A program made the position numbers and the translations under genes. A stretch of 64,000 bases of DNA from Paraburkholderia aromaticivorans (lineage in GTDB: Bacteria; Pseudomonadota; Gammaproteobacteria; Burkholderiales; Burkholderiaceae), in the NCBI RefSeq assembly GCF_002278075.1, contig NZ_CP022989.1, positions 1,798,001 through 1,862,000 on the forward strand, in the 5' to 3' direction. Positions within the stretch are counted from its first letter, which is position 1; every line of letters starts with the position of its first letter. Below the pieces are notes generated by a model. It made no database searches, had not been told where the DNA came from, and saw only the letters and a list, made by a program, of their open reading frames with translations. Of the stretch, positions 17,042 through 25,048 are shown piece after piece.

Positions 17042-17728
17042 TTACGACTGCACGTCGCCAAACTCGCCGCGTACGCCGGCTTCGACCAGCGCGGGCAATT
17101 CATCCATGTGCTGCATGATGCGTGTCATGCCCATCTTGCGCAGCGCGTCCGCATAGCCATCGGGAATGTGGCTCGCGCCGACGAAAGCGATCGTTTTCAT
17201 ACCCGCCGCGCGCGCGGCATTCAAACCCGCCACGCTGTCTTCCACCACGACGCATCGTGACGGGTCCACGCCCAGTGTGTTCGCGGCAAACAGATATACG
17301 TCGGGATAAGGCTTCGGGCGGGCCACCTGTTCCGCGCTGAAAATGCGTTCGCCGAAAATCTGCTGCAAACCCGCGCGCCGCACCGACGCATTCACGCGCG
17401 TCATGCGGCTGTTCGAGACCACGGCGGCCGGCAGGGCGACGCGTTGCAAGGCATCGCGCACGCCGTTGATCGGGCTGAGCGAGGCCGCGAGCGCGAGTTC
17501 GACGTTGTGTTCGACGGTGTCGAAGAAATTCGCGGGAAGCGCGATGTCGAACGACTTTTCGATGCTTTCGAGAAAGCGAGACGTTTGCTGGCCAAAGGCC
17601 GTTTTGACGATGGGTTCGAAGTCGAGGCCGGGAAACGCGGCGCTCAGCGTTTCGAGCAATACCCGGTCAGCGATGATTTCGCTGTCGACGAGCACGCCGT
17701 CGCAGTCACAGATGAGGTGGTCGATCAT
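17042..17728 (-). CDS. HAD-superfamily phosphatase (beta-phosphoglucomutase-like subfamily)
   Basis: Cytoplasmic haloacid-dehalogenase-like hydrolase of 228 residues. The nucleophile motif is LICDCDGVLVDSE at the N-terminus (D8, D10), motif II is VVSNS, the Lys motif is RPKPYPDVYL, and the acid motif is CVVVEDSVAGLNAA. The helical cap between motifs I and II places it in subfamily IA with the YieH/GPH/beta-phosphoglucomutase group. The natural substrate cannot be told from sequence. Confidence 0.88.
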   Translation of the reverse strand: MIDHLICDCDGVLVDSEIIADRVLLETLSAAFPGLDFEPIVKTAFGQQTSRFLESIEKSFDIALPANFFDTVEHNVELALAASLSPINGVRDALQRVALPAAVVSNSRMTRVNASVRRAGLQQIFGERIFSAEQVARPKPYPDVYLFAANTLGVDPSRCVVVEDSVAGLNAARAAGMKTIAFVGASHIPDGYADALRKMGMTRIMQHMDELPALVEAGVRGEFGDVQS

Positions 17729-17811
17729 GCCTGAAAACGGAAAGCAGAGCGCATGGGCGAGCCGATCGCAAGCTCATGCGCGGAGAGTGAAAGCGTCATG
17801 ATACGTGCTTT

Positions 17812-17831
17812 GGCGCCGCCTGCGCGGCGCC
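17812..17831. other. GC hairpin downstream of glpF
   Basis: GGCGCCGC (17812-17819) pairs with GCGGCGCC (17824-17831) around CTGC. It lies about 85 bases past the glpF stop codon on the minus strand, without a T-run. It could stabilise or end the glp transcript. Confidence 0.35.
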
Positions 17832-17916
17832 GCCGCTTTCCGTCAAGCCTCGGGCGCGTCCTCGACGTTCACTTGCGGTGAGTGTTGCCGAGATGAATCC
17901 CGCATCGGCTGCGAGA

Positions 17917-18630
17917 TCAGTGCGCGTGCAGATACAGATACAGACACGCCGCCGCCGCGCCGCCCAACAGCGGACCGCAAACCGGAATCCACGCATAGTG
18001 CCAGTCGCTATCGCGCTTGCCCGGAATCGGCAGCAGCGCGTGCATCAGACGCGGCGACAGGTCGCGCGCGGGGCTCATCGCATAGCCGGTCGGGCCACCG
18101 AGCGAGATGCCAATGCCGAGCACCAGCAGGCCGACCGGCAGCGCGTCGAGCGCGCCGAGGCCGACTTGCGGCGAGGCCAGGTACAGCACGCCGAGAATCA
18201 GCACGAACGTGGCGATCATTTCGGTGAGCAGGTTATGCGGCACGCTGCGAATCGCCGGCGCGGTGCAGAACACGCCGAGCTTCACGTCGGCGTCGCCTTC
18301 TTTCGCGAAGTGCTGGCGATAAGCGATCCACACGAGCAGCGCGCCGGCCATGCCGCCGAGCATTTGCGCGGCCACATAGCCCGGCACTTTGGCCCACGCG
18401 AACTTGCCGGCCAACGCGAGGCTGATGGTCACGACCGGATTCAGGTGAGCGCCGCTGAACGACGCGGTGACGTAGACGGCAATGAACACGGCCATTGCCC
18501 AGCCCATCACGATCACGATCAGGTCCGCGCCTTTGCCTTTGGTGCGCGCGAGCAGCACGTTGGCGACGGCGCCGTCGCCGAGCAGCACCACGAGCGCCGT
18601 GCCGATGAATTCCGCGATGTAAGGATGCAT
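17917..18630 (-). CDS. glpF: Glycerol uptake facilitator (MIP/aquaglyceroporin)
   Basis: Inner-membrane channel of 237 residues with six membrane segments and two half-helices. The first pore motif is NPV (GAHLNPVVTISLAL). The second, normally NPA followed by RD, reads SPARD here (GYAMSPARDLSPRL); the Arg and Asp after it are the aquaglyceroporin signature. The gene follows glpK by 85 bases on the same strand, in the order glpD-glpK-glpF. Confidence 0.9.
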   Translation of the reverse strand: MHPYIAEFIGTALVVLLGDGAVANVLLARTKGKGADLIVIVMGWAMAVFIAVYVTASFSGAHLNPVVTISLALAGKFAWAKVPGYVAAQMLGGMAGALLVWIAYRQHFAKEGDADVKLGVFCTAPAIRSVPHNLLTEMIATFVLILGVLYLASPQVGLGALDALPVGLLVLGIGISLGGPTGYAMSPARDLSPRLMHALLPIPGKRDSDWHYAWIPVCGPLLGGAAAACLYLYLHAH

Positions 18631-18715
18631 CGTTGGTTATCCGAAATATAGTTGTCGGGGAAGCCGCGGGATGAGCGGCTTCTTTATGTCGATAGCGGTG
18701 AGTCGAGAAAAGCGC

Positions 18716-20215
18716 TCAGGGCGTATCGGCCCAGGCTTTCGCGGCGCGGATCGCGCGCTTCCAGCCGTCGAGGCATGCCTTGACGTCGGCGTGCGGCAGG
18801 GCAGGCGTGAAGCGGCGGTCCAGCTTCCACTGGCTTTGCAGCTCGTCGACATCTTTCCAGTAACCCACCGCGAGACCGGCCAGATAAGCCGCGCCCAATG
18901 CGGTCGTTTCCGACACCTTGGGACGCACGGCGTCGACGCCGAGAATGTCCGCCTGGAATTGCATCAGCAGATTGTTCGCGCAGGCGCCGCCGTCCACCCG
19001 CAATTCGCCGATGCGAATGCCGGAGTCGGCTTCCATCGCTTTCAACACGTCGAGCGATTGATAGGCGATCGAATCGAGCGCGGCGCGCGCGATGTGCGCC
19101 GAAGTCGTGCCGCGTGTCACGCCGAACAGCGTGCCGCGAGCGCGCGCATTCCAGTGCGGGGCGCCGAGGCCGGCGAAGGCGGGCACCAGATAGACGCCGT
19201 CGCAATGCGGCACGCTGCGCGCCAGCGTTTCGATTTCAGCGGCGTTCTTGATGATGCCGAGGCCGTCGCGCAGCCATTGCACCACGGCGCCGCCAATGAA
19301 GATGCTGCCTTCCAGCGCGTAATTGATCTGGTCGCCGATCTGCCAGGCAATCGTGGTGACGAGATTGTTCTTCGATTCGATCGGCTTGTCGCCGGTGTTC
19401 ATCACGAGGAAGCAGCCCGTGCCGTAGGTGTTCTTCACCATGCCCGACTCCGTGCACATCTGGCCGAAGAGCGCGGCATGCTGATCGCCGGCGATGCCCG
19501 CGAGCGGAATTTTCGAAGCGAACACGGTGGTCTTGGTCGGTCCGTACACTTCCGACGAAGCCCGCACTTCCGGCAGCATGTTGCGCGGAATGTCGAGCGC
19601 TTCGAGCAGCTCGTCGTCCCACTTCAGCGAGTGGATGTTGAACAGCATGGTGCGCGACGCATTGGTCACGTCGGTGACGTGCAGGCCGCCCTTGGTGAAA
19701 TTCCACACCAGCCAGCTGTCGACGGTGCCGAACGCCAGGCGTCCCTGTCTGGCTTTTTCGCGCGCGCCTTCGACGTTGTCGAGAATCCAGCGGATCTTGG
19801 TGGCCGAGAAGTACGAGTCGATCGGCAAGCCGGTTTTCGCGCGGACTTTTTCTTCGAGGCCCTGCTCCTTGAGCTGGTCGCAGAAGTCGGCGGTGCGGCG
19901 GTCCTGCCAGACGATCGCGTTATAGATCGGGTGGCCGGTTTCGCGATCCCACACGATGGTGGTCTCGCGTTGATTGGTGATGCCGATCGCGGCGATCGAG
20001 GTGCCGTTCATGCCGGCGCGCGTCACGGCTTCGGCGGCGACGCCGGCCTGGGTCGACCAGATTTCCTGCGGGTCGTGCTCGACCCAGCCCGGACGCGGGT
20101 AGATTTGCTGGAATTCCTTCTGCGCGGTCGACACGATATTGCCGAGCCGGTCGAACAGCATCGCGCGCGAGCTGGTGGTGCCTTGGTCAAGCGCGAGGAT
20201 GTACTGATCCTGCAT
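18716..20215 (-). CDS. glpK: Glycerol kinase
   Basis: Phosphorylates glycerol to glycerol 3-phosphate with ATP; FGGY-family kinase, 499 residues. The N-terminal ATP motif is [17 protein letters not shown]. The family segments [10 protein letters not shown] and [13 protein letters not shown], and the catalytic-Asp region [17 protein letters not shown], are all visible. It lies between glpD and glpF; the 176-base gap from glpD could hold its own promoter. Confidence 0.97.
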   Translation of the reverse strand: MQDQYILALDQGTTSSRAMLFDRLGNIVSTAQKEFQQIYPRPGWVEHDPQEIWSTQAGVAAEAVTRAGMNGTSIAAIGITNQRETTIVWDRETGHPIYNAIVWQDRRTADFCDQLKEQGLEEKVRAKTGLPIDSYFSATKIRWILDNVEGAREKARQGRLAFGTVDSWLVWNFTKGGLHVTDVTNASRTMLFNIHSLKWDDELLEALDIPRNMLPEVRASSEVYGPTKTTVFASKIPLAGIAGDQHAALFGQMCTESGMVKNTYGTGCFLVMNTGDKPIESKNNLVTTIAWQIGDQINYALEGSIFIGGAVVQWLRDGLGIIKNAAEIETLARSVPHCDGVYLVPAFAGLGAPHWNARARGTLFGVTRGTTSAHIARAALDSIAYQSLDVLKAMEADSGIRIGELRVDGGACANNLLMQFQADILGVDAVRPKVSETTALGAAYLAGLAVGYWKDVDELQSQWKLDRRFTPALPHADVKACLDGWKRAIRAAKAWADTP

Positions 20216-20391
20216 TGTCTCTTCTCCATGCGTTTTATGAATCGCCGGACGGGTAACCGGCGACGGGAACGGCTTGTTGTTTTAAGCGGGCTGCAACAGT
20301 GAGTCACAGTGCGTCCCGGCTTGGTCCAGCCGAGGGGTGAATCGATTCGCTTCGTTCAGATGCCGTGGGCGCGCTGCGTGGCGAGGTCTGA

Positions 20392-21921
20392 CTATGCGCC
20401 CTGTCGCGCGGGTTCGCGGGCAAACCATGTGTCGATATCGTGCGTGATCGAATCGAGCGTGCCCGGTTCGACGTGCAAGCCGAGTTTCGAACGGCGCCAC
20501 AGTACGTCTTGCGCGCTGCGCGCCCATTCGGTGTCGCGCAGGTAAGTCAGTTCCGCTTCGTACAGACCGGGCGCGAAGGCGCGGCCGAGATCGGCCACCG
20601 AACGCGCGTTGCCGATGACATGCCTGACGCGTGTGCCGTAGGCGCGGGCAAGGCGGTGCGCCAGATCGGCCGGCAGCCAGGCATGCTGCTGCTTGAATTC
20701 GCTCAGAAAGCGCGCGAAGTTGGCGTCCGGAATATCGCCGCCAGGCAACGGCGCACCGGCCGTCCATGAAGACGCGCCGTGGTGGAGGGCGAGCGCGAGT
20801 TTGTCCACGGCTTCTTCCGCCAGTTTGCGGAACGTGGTGATCTTGCCGCCGAACACCGACAGCAACGGCGCTTCACCGGCAGGCGCGTCGAGTTCGAGGG
20901 AGTAGTCGCGCGTGACCGCCGACGGATTGTCCGCGCCTTCTTCCTCGAGCAGCGGACGTACGCCGGAATAGGTCCAACGCACGTCGGCCGGCGAGATCTT
21001 CTGCTTGAAATAGCGATTGATGGAATCGCACAGGTACTGCGTTTCTTCCGCGTTGATCGCCACTTGCGACGGGTCGCCGCGATATTCGAGATCCGTCGTG
21101 CCGATCAGCGTGTAATCGTGTTCGTACGGAATCGCGAAGATGATGCGCTTGTCCGGATTCTGGAAGATATACGCGTGGTCGTGTTCGAACAGTCGCCGTG
21201 TGACGATGTGGCTGCCTTTGACGAGCCGCACGCTGTGCGACGCCGCGCGGCCCAGCGCGCCTTGCAACAGTTCGCCGACCCACGGGCCCGCCGCGTTCGC
21301 AATCGATGCGGCGCGCACGTCGAGAATCGTGCCGTCGTCGCGCTTGAGTTGCGCGCGCCATTCGCCGCCCGCGCGCACGGCGCTCAGCAGTTTCGTGCGC
21401 GTGAGGATGTTTGCGCCGCGCTCCCTGGCATCCAGTGCGTTGAGTACGACCAGACGCGCGTCGTTGACCCAGCCATCCGAGTACACAAAGCCGCGTTTGA
21501 TCGAATCGACCAGCGGTGCGCCCGCCGGGTGGTTGCGCATCACAATGCCGCGCGAGCCGGGCAGCAGTTCGCGTTTGGCGAGATGGTCGTACAGGAAGAG
21601 ACCGGCGCGGATCAGCCAGGCCGGGCGCAGATCGGGCATGTGCGGCATCACGAAGCGCAGCGGCCACATGATGTGCGGCGCGGCGCGCAGCAGCGTCTCG
21701 CGCTCCTGCAGCGCTTTGCGCACCAGCCCGAACTCGCGATATTCCAGGTAGCGCAGGCCGCCATGAATCAGCTTGGTGCTGGCCGACGACGTATGTGCCG
21801 CCAGATCGTCCTGTTCGCACAGCAGCACCGACAGGCCGCGGCCCGCCGCATCGCGAGCGATGCCGGCGCCATTGATCCCGCCGCCCACGACGAGCAAATC
21901 GTATCTTGAGCCTTGCGTCAC
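20392..21921 (-). CDS. glpD: Aerobic glycerol-3-phosphate dehydrogenase
   Basis: Membrane-associated flavoenzyme that oxidises glycerol 3-phosphate to dihydroxyacetone phosphate and feeds electrons to ubiquinone. It has 509 residues from the GTG at 21919-21921 (VTQGSRYDLLVVGGG), preceded by an AGGGGA ribosome-binding site about 10 bases upstream. The open frame extends 37 codons further to 22032 but crosses the operator region, so that start is unlikely. FAD-binding GGGINGAGIARDAAGRG is near residue 12; the DAO fold ends with SVFGGKITTFRKLAE. It is the first gene of glpDKF. Confidence 0.94.
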   Translation of the reverse strand: MTQGSRYDLLVVGGGINGAGIARDAAGRGLSVLLCEQDDLAAHTSSASTKLIHGGLRYLEYREFGLVRKALQERETLLRAAPHIMWPLRFVMPHMPDLRPAWLIRAGLFLYDHLAKRELLPGSRGIVMRNHPAGAPLVDSIKRGFVYSDGWVNDARLVVLNALDARERGANILTRTKLLSAVRAGGEWRAQLKRDDGTILDVRAASIANAAGPWVGELLQGALGRAASHSVRLVKGSHIVTRRLFEHDHAYIFQNPDKRIIFAIPYEHDYTLIGTTDLEYRGDPSQVAINAEETQYLCDSINRYFKQKISPADVRWTYSGVRPLLEEEGADNPSAVTRDYSLELDAPAGEAPLLSVFGGKITTFRKLAEEAVDKLALALHHGASSWTAGAPLPGGDIPDANFARFLSEFKQQHAWLPADLAHRLARAYGTRVRHVIGNARSVADLGRAFAPGLYEAELTYLRDTEWARSAQDVLWRRSKLGLHVEPGTLDSITHDIDTWFAREPARQGA

Positions 21922-21965
21922 CTGCTGTGTCCCCTGAATCGATCTGAAAAGTCGTTTGGAAAATC

Positions 21966-22013
21966 TATCGAATCGATAGTGTTCGTTTTCGAACTTTAAT
22001 GAACATATTCGAA
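21966..22013. promoter_or_regulatory. glpD promoter region with GlpR-type operators
   Basis: Three palindromic elements lie 45-92 bases upstream of the glpD start: TATCGAATCGATA (21966-21978, perfect), GTTCG-N4-CGAAC (21981-21994) and GAACATATTCGAA (22001-22013). TTCG/CGAA half-sites are what DeoR-type GlpR repressors recognise, and a glpR gene is 2 kb away. Confidence 0.6.
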
Positions 22014-22121
22014 AAAGTAAAGTTCGGATCATTGGGCCGTCCGTCTAACGGTTGTTCGGGTAGTGGCGTAACGCGCGGCCACGGACGATACTCTCGGCAG
22101 CAGCCATTTCGAGGTGAATTC

Positions 22122-22496
22122 ATGCGTGGACTTTTGATGATCGGCGCCGCTGCGGTTCTCGCAGGGTGCGTCAGCTCGCCGAGCCTGACTGGAACGATGG
22201 GCGCCCCGTCGTTCGTTTCGTTGCAGCAGATGTGCAGTGCCCAGACGGTCGACTACGGCAACGACGCGCAAGGCGTCTACGCGGCCATGTTCGACGCGTA
22301 CGTGGCGAACCGGCATGGCAAGTTGTCGAAGGAAGATTTCTGCGCGTTCCAGACGGCGATCGCGCAGCGTTACGCGAGCGAGGGCGCGAGCACCGATCCG
22401 CAAATGCGTAATCAGTGGGTGACGTTCTTCACCGATCAGCGAGCCAGGGCGTTGAGTTGGCGCGCGGCCGTCGATCCGACCTTGCGCAACGGCTGA
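22122..22496 (+). CDS. Small predicted lipoprotein, unknown function
   Basis: 124 residues with a clear lipoprotein signal: MRGLLMIGAAAVLAGC, with lipobox LAGC (Cys at residue 16). The mature part is soluble with no domain I recognise; it contains CSAQTVDYGNDAQGVY and FCAFQTAIAQRY. A GAGGTG ribosome-binding site just upstream supports the ATG at 22122 over the earlier open start at 21999. It is divergent from glpD and shares its upstream region. Confidence 0.8.
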   Translation: MRGLLMIGAAAVLAGCVSSPSLTGTMGAPSFVSLQQMCSAQTVDYGNDAQGVYAAMFDAYVANRHGKLSKEDFCAFQTAIAQRYASEGASTDPQMRNQWVTFFTDQRARALSWRAAVDPTLRNG

Positions 22497-22567
22497 GCCT
22501 GACACGCGCGGCTTCGTGCCGGTGACGTTTATCGCCGGTGACTGAACGGAGTGGCGAGTGGTAAGCG

Positions 22568-23194
22568 CTAGCCGCGCTGCGGCTGCGCGCCGCGCCATAA
22601 CATGCGGCGAATCTGCGCGAACACGGCTTCGCGCGTCGGCGTATTGTGGCCGGCGGGCTGTTGCGCCTGCGGCAACGGCAGCTGGTTGGCCAGCGCCAGC
22701 ATCGTAAAGCCATGAAGACTCGCCCAATACGCGTAGCCGATCAGCTGTGGGTCGCCTTCCAGAACGCCGGCGGCGACGAGCCGCTCGAAATGCGAGCCGA
22801 GCATGCGCCACGCGCGCTGTGACGCGGCGGCGAGTTCCGGGTAGACGCTGTCGCGCTGGGTGAGATCGAACATCAAGCGGTAGGCGTGCGGTTCGTCGAG
22901 TGCGAAAGCGACGTAGGCTTCGCTCACCTTCGAGTGATCCGTTTGCGGCGCGACTTGGGCTGCCGCTTCGAGGCGCGCGGCGAAGCGGTTGAACGCAGCC
23001 GCACGCACCATCGCAAGGATCTCGTCCTTGTCGCGGAAGTAGCGATAGGGCGTCATCGCGCTACACCCCAATTCCCTGGCCAATTCGCGCATCGTCACGC
23101 CCTCTGCGCCGCGTGTGGCGAACGCATTCTCGGCCACGCGCCGCATGGCCTCGCGGAATTGCTGGATGTCGTCGGGGGAGAGCGTTTTGGGCAT
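22568..23194 (-). CDS. TetR/AcrR-family regulator
   Basis: A 208-residue TetR-type repressor. The helix-turn-helix spans about residues 14-60 (FATRGAEGVTMRELARELGCSA, then MTPYRYFRDKDEILA). The C-terminal half resembles the WHG ligand-binding class (AYRLMFDLTQRD). It probably regulates itself through the palindrome at 23223-23237. No obvious target operon adjoins it. Confidence 0.88.
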   Translation of the reverse strand: MPKTLSPDDIQQFREAMRRVAENAFATRGAEGVTMRELARELGCSAMTPYRYFRDKDEILAMVRAAAFNRFAARLEAAAQVAPQTDHSKVSEAYVAFALDEPHAYRLMFDLTQRDSVYPELAAASQRAWRMLGSHFERLVAAGVLEGDPQLIGYAYWASLHGFTMLALANQLPLPQAQQPAGHNTPTREAVFAQIRRMLWRGAQPQRG

Positions 23195-23222
23195 GCGCGA
23201 AGGCAGAAAGTCCGTCGCGTCA

Positions 23223-23237
23223 ATTTACTGCGTAAAT
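23223..23237. promoter_or_regulatory. Palindromic operator upstream of the TetR gene
   Basis: ATTTAC-TGC-GTAAAT, a perfect 6-bp inverted repeat with a 3-base centre, 29 bases upstream of the regulator's start codon. Size and position are typical of TetR autoregulatory sites. Confidence 0.5.
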
Positions 23238-23256
23238 GATTCGGGCACAACAAAGC

Positions 23257-23283
23257 GGACGCCGGGCGGCGTCCTGCTTTTTT
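23257..23283 (+). terminator. Candidate rho-independent terminator
   Basis: GGACGCC (23257-23263), loop GGGC, GGCGTCC (23268-23274), then TGC and six T to 23283. It reads on the plus strand, where no gene immediately upstream is obvious; the nearest is the lipoprotein gene, more than 700 bases back. Confidence 0.5.
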
Positions 23284-23408
23284 CACACGAAGAATATCGA
23301 GGCAGTCTCACCGAAGCGCGGCGCATCCGTGCATCACCGCGACGGACATCGACTGCCCGGCGGCGAACACACGGTTAGAAGCGGTAAAACCCGGTGAGAC
23401 CCGCAAAA

Positions 23409-23606
23409 CTAGGAAAATCGCTTGATGGCCCGCAATGCGCTGTCGCCAGTTTCGGTTACGCGCCATTGTTCGTTGCCCGACGCGAGCCGTTCGAGTTGCA
23501 CGAGCTGGCGTTCCAGCAAGGCGTCGAGTTCTTCTCGCTCCATGTCGACTTGATTGGGAGCGTCCTTGACGAGCAACAACGTGGCGAATTCATGCGGACT
23601 CAGCAT
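23409..23606 (-). CDS. Small conserved-looking protein, unknown function
   Basis: 65 residues from the ATG at 23604-23606 (MLSPHEFATLLLVKDAPNQV), which has a GGAGAG ribosome-binding site; the frame is open a few codons further to 23627. The composition (alternating helices, ending WRVTETGDSALRAIKRF) suggests a small winged-helix-like fold, but I do not recognise the family. It stands alone between the TetR and glpR genes. Confidence 0.55.
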   Translation of the reverse strand: MLSPHEFATLLLVKDAPNQVDMEREELDALLERQLVQLERLASGNEQWRVTETGDSALRAIKRFS

Positions 23607-23911
23607 CGTTCTCTCCATGTCAAGCAAACGCGGACGGCCTTGCCGGCGACTGGCTCAAGCCAGTGAAGTCCGCAAAGGTTCAGGCGGGAGGTTCGGCTAA
23701 TACGACAGTTTCACGCAACCGGGCGACGCGCAACGCGCAATGCACGCCGGGGAACTGGAGTGTAGTCAACCGCACGTTAAACACCAAAGCGACCCCAGTA
23801 AATTTTTCCTTTGACAATTGCGCGCCTTAGCGGCGGTTGGGAGCGGCGGTCAGTTCCTTGATTTCACTCGAAGTTTTGCGTGCGCTGCAACATGGCGGAG
23901 AACGCCTGGCT
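23607..23911. other. Intergenic stretch without a supported gene
   Basis: About 300 bases between the small gene and glpR. It has no ORF with coding character. A locally AT-rich patch at about 23770-23815 may hold promoter sequence for the small gene, but no clear hexamer pair is visible. Confidence 0.5.
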
Positions 23912-24691
23912 CTACCCGGCGACATACACCTGGCAGTTGGCGGCGGTGAGCGTCTCGATCATCCCGGCGGGCGGCGCCATATCGGTAAACAGCGCGTCGA
24001 TCTGATCGAGATGCCCCTGGCGGACCAGCGCGGGCCGGCCGAATTTCGAGTTGTCGGCAGCGAGGAAAACGGTGCGCGCGTGCTGGATGATCGCCTCGGC
24101 CACGCGCACTTCGCGCGTGTCGAAATCGCGCAGCGTGCCGTCCGTTTCGATGCTCGAGGTGCCGATGATCGCGAAGTCCACCTTGAACTGCCGGATGAAG
24201 TCGATCGCCAGTTCGCCGACGATCCCTTTGTCCCACGGTCTCACGATGCCGCCCGTCACCAGCACCTCGCAATCCGGATAGCCGCTCATCATGCTGGCGA
24301 CGTTCAGGTTGTTGGTGATCACGCGCAGGCCGCGATGTCGATTGAGCGCGCGAGCCACTTCTTCGGTGGTGGTGCCGAGGTTGATGAAGAGCGAAGCCTG
24401 GTCGGGAATGTGAGTGGCCACTAGCGCCGCAATGCGCCGTTTCTCTTCATGGAACATGCGCTGACGCGCCGTGTAGGAGACGTTTTCGGAACTGGTCGGC
24501 AGACTCGCGCCGCCGTGATAGCGGCGTAGCAGATTCATGTCGGCGAGCCAGTTGACGTCGCGGCGGATCGTCTGCGGCGTCACGTCGAAGTGGGCCGCGA
24601 GGTCATCCACGGTCACGAAGCCGTCGCGTTGCACCCACTCCAGCAGTTCCTGTTGCCGGGCGTTGAGAGTCAGGCGGGGGTCTCGGGTCAT
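23912..24691 (-). CDS. glpR: DeoR-family glycerol-3-phosphate regulon repressor
   Basis: 259 residues. The DeoR-type helix-turn-helix lies at about residues 8-60 (RQQELLEWVQRDGFVTVDDLA, then FDVTPQTIRRDVNWLADMNLLRRYHGGA). The sugar-phosphate sensor domain follows (INLGTTTEEVARAL, then GTSSIETDGTLRDFD). It matches GlpR, which is inactivated by glycerol 3-phosphate. The ATG at 24689-24691 gives MTRDPRLTLNARQQ; the longer open frame lacks family support. GlpR-type sites lie upstream of glpD, 2 kb downstream on the same strand. Confidence 0.9.
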   Translation of the reverse strand: MTRDPRLTLNARQQELLEWVQRDGFVTVDDLAAHFDVTPQTIRRDVNWLADMNLLRRYHGGASLPTSSENVSYTARQRMFHEEKRRIAALVATHIPDQASLFINLGTTTEEVARALNRHRGLRVITNNLNVASMMSGYPDCEVLVTGGIVRPWDKGIVGELAIDFIRQFKVDFAIIGTSSIETDGTLRDFDTREVRVAEAIIQHARTVFLAADNSKFGRPALVRQGHLDQIDALFTDMAPPAGMIETLTAANCQVYVAG

Positions 24692-25048
24692 GTGTCTCGG
24701 TTCGTGGGATTTTTGTCCGCGTTGCCCGCCGCGGGCGCGCGAGGCACGGCCGGTAAGCGGGTGATGCGTGAATGTGGGGTGAGCGTATTGTAAGACCATC
24801 GCGGGTGTTGTCCGCCGACTCGTGCGACATGCATAAGATATGAGACGACCGTGCCGCGCTCTATTCGGGATCATTCAGGCTGTCTGCGCATTTATTCATT
24901 TGATAAATGAATTTGTTTTTTGGGTCGAATCACGATGCAATCCGAGGCTCGGCGTTTGACTCGCGCTTGACCGGCGTTCACCGTATTCGCCCTGTTTCCA
25001 CTGGCTCCGCGCTCCCCACGCCGGGCCGCGTTTCCAAGAGTGTTCGAC
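24692..25048. other. Intergenic region between divergent glpR and ggt
   Basis: About 357 bases with no supported gene. A perfect 8-bp inverted repeat, ATTCATTT-GAT-AAATGAAT, lies at 24894-24912 in an AT-rich patch about 140 bases before the ggt start. It is a likely operator or promoter element for one of the divergent genes. Confidence 0.5.
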
